From Burkholderia ambifaria (GTDB lineage: Bacteria; Pseudomonadota; Gammaproteobacteria; Burkholderiales; Burkholderiaceae), in contig NZ_LKPJ01000011.1 of assembly GCF_001443045.1 (NCBI RefSeq), forward strand, positions 62,001 through 126,000: DNA of 64,000 nucleotides, read 5' to 3'. The notes beneath the pieces were generated by a model. It ran no database searches. It was not told the origin of the DNA and saw only the letters and a list, made by a program, of their open reading frames with translations. The position numbers and the translations under genes were made by a program. Positions 63,817 to 64,000 of the stretch are shown here, piece by piece (within the stretch, counting starts at the first letter, position 1; every line of letters starts with the position of its first letter).

Positions 63817-64000
63817 TCAGTGCTGCGCGAAGCCGATCTTCAGCATGACCTGATCGACGATCTGTTCGGGCGTCAGCTCGATGCTGACCTCGATCGCTTC
63901 GTCCGGGCCCGGCTCCTCGAGCGTGTCGAGCTGACTCTTCAGCAGCGACGGATCGAAGAAATGACCGGTGCGGCTCTTCAGGCGCTCGTGCAACACCTCG
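63817..64000 (-). CDS. gntK: Gluconokinase, C-terminal part
   Basis: The last 60 codons of a thermoresistant-type gluconokinase, which phosphorylates gluconate to 6-phosphogluconate. The visible tail reads HERLKSRTGHFFDPSLLKSQL followed by an acidic LEEPGPDEAIEVSIEL, as in GntK/IdnK proteins, where this region follows the kinase's lid. The window ends inside the gene, so the P-loop and start are not seen. It ends in its own terminator, just upstream of the oxidoreductase remnant. Confidence 0.88.
   Translation of the reverse strand, partial: EVLHERLKSRTGHFFDPSLLKSQLDTLEEPGPDEAIEVSIELTPEQIVDQVMLKIGFAQH

Overview
The window is a contiguous piece of high-GC (roughly two thirds G+C), densely coded betaproteobacterial core chromosome. 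Gene content, protein sequences and local order (oxyR-katG-dps beside recG, queA-tgt-yajC-secDF, dusB-fis-purH-ruvCAB, gltIJKL beside gdhA, rplM-rpsI-erpA) match chromosome 1 of Burkholderia, most likely the B. cepacia complex. That assignment comes from recognising the proteins, not from a search. I see no insertion sequence, prophage, integrase gene, CRISPR array, tRNA or rRNA gene. The one structural RNA gene I can name is rnpB.

Layout. 1-1.4 kb: the end of proC, convergent with ubiA. 1.7-8.8 kb: an oxidative-stress block on the minus strand (oxyR, two tiny candidate ORFs behind an OxyR-like operator, katG, a 48-aa ORF, dps), then recG. 8.9-15 kb: queA and tgt (queuosine tRNA modification), then yajC-secD-secF (Sec translocase accessory complex). 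15-18.4 kb: an MHS-type MFS transporter and a cytochrome b561/YceI/YceI operon. 18.6-22.2 kb: a four-gene overlapping paraquat-inducible (pqi, MCE-type envelope lipid transport) operon in which pqiA is split in two. 22.7-30 kb: a multi-pass membrane protein of the so-called site-specific recombinase family, an RlmL-type rRNA methyltransferase, a VOC protein with a WYL regulator, and a nitrilase with a divergent LysR regulator followed by a 14-bp minisatellite.

30-45 kb: a NUDIX gene overlapping mnmA, a glutamate-synthase-like FMN protein, a GST, pepP, ubiH, dusB-fis, purH, ruvC-ruvA-ruvB, a DUF2236/MpaB oxygenase and a lipoprotein with a ParB-like domain. 45-51 kb: a histidine phosphatase, dtd-tyrS, anmK, erpA, rpsI-rplM and a DUF1090-like secreted protein. 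51-55.4 kb: a strongly predicted unannotated small RNA with an anti-Shine-Dalgarno hairpin loop, an OsmC protein, rnpB, a DUF3025 gene whose end overlaps the predicted rnpB promoter, pyrC and a class II glutamine amidotransferase. 55.7-61.6 kb: gltIJKL (glutamate/aspartate uptake) with gdhA and a HypT-like LysR regulator. 61.8-64 kb: purB, a 5'-truncated FAD oxidoreductase remnant and the end of a gluconokinase gene.

Most of the window is ordinary core genome. The observations most worth following up are the small RNA at 51035-51125, the tiny ORFs in the OxyR regulon block, the palindromic operator of the VOC/WYL pair, three genes that look leaderless (nudix, pepP, ruvB), the gltI-gltJ attenuator and the 14-bp tandem repeat.
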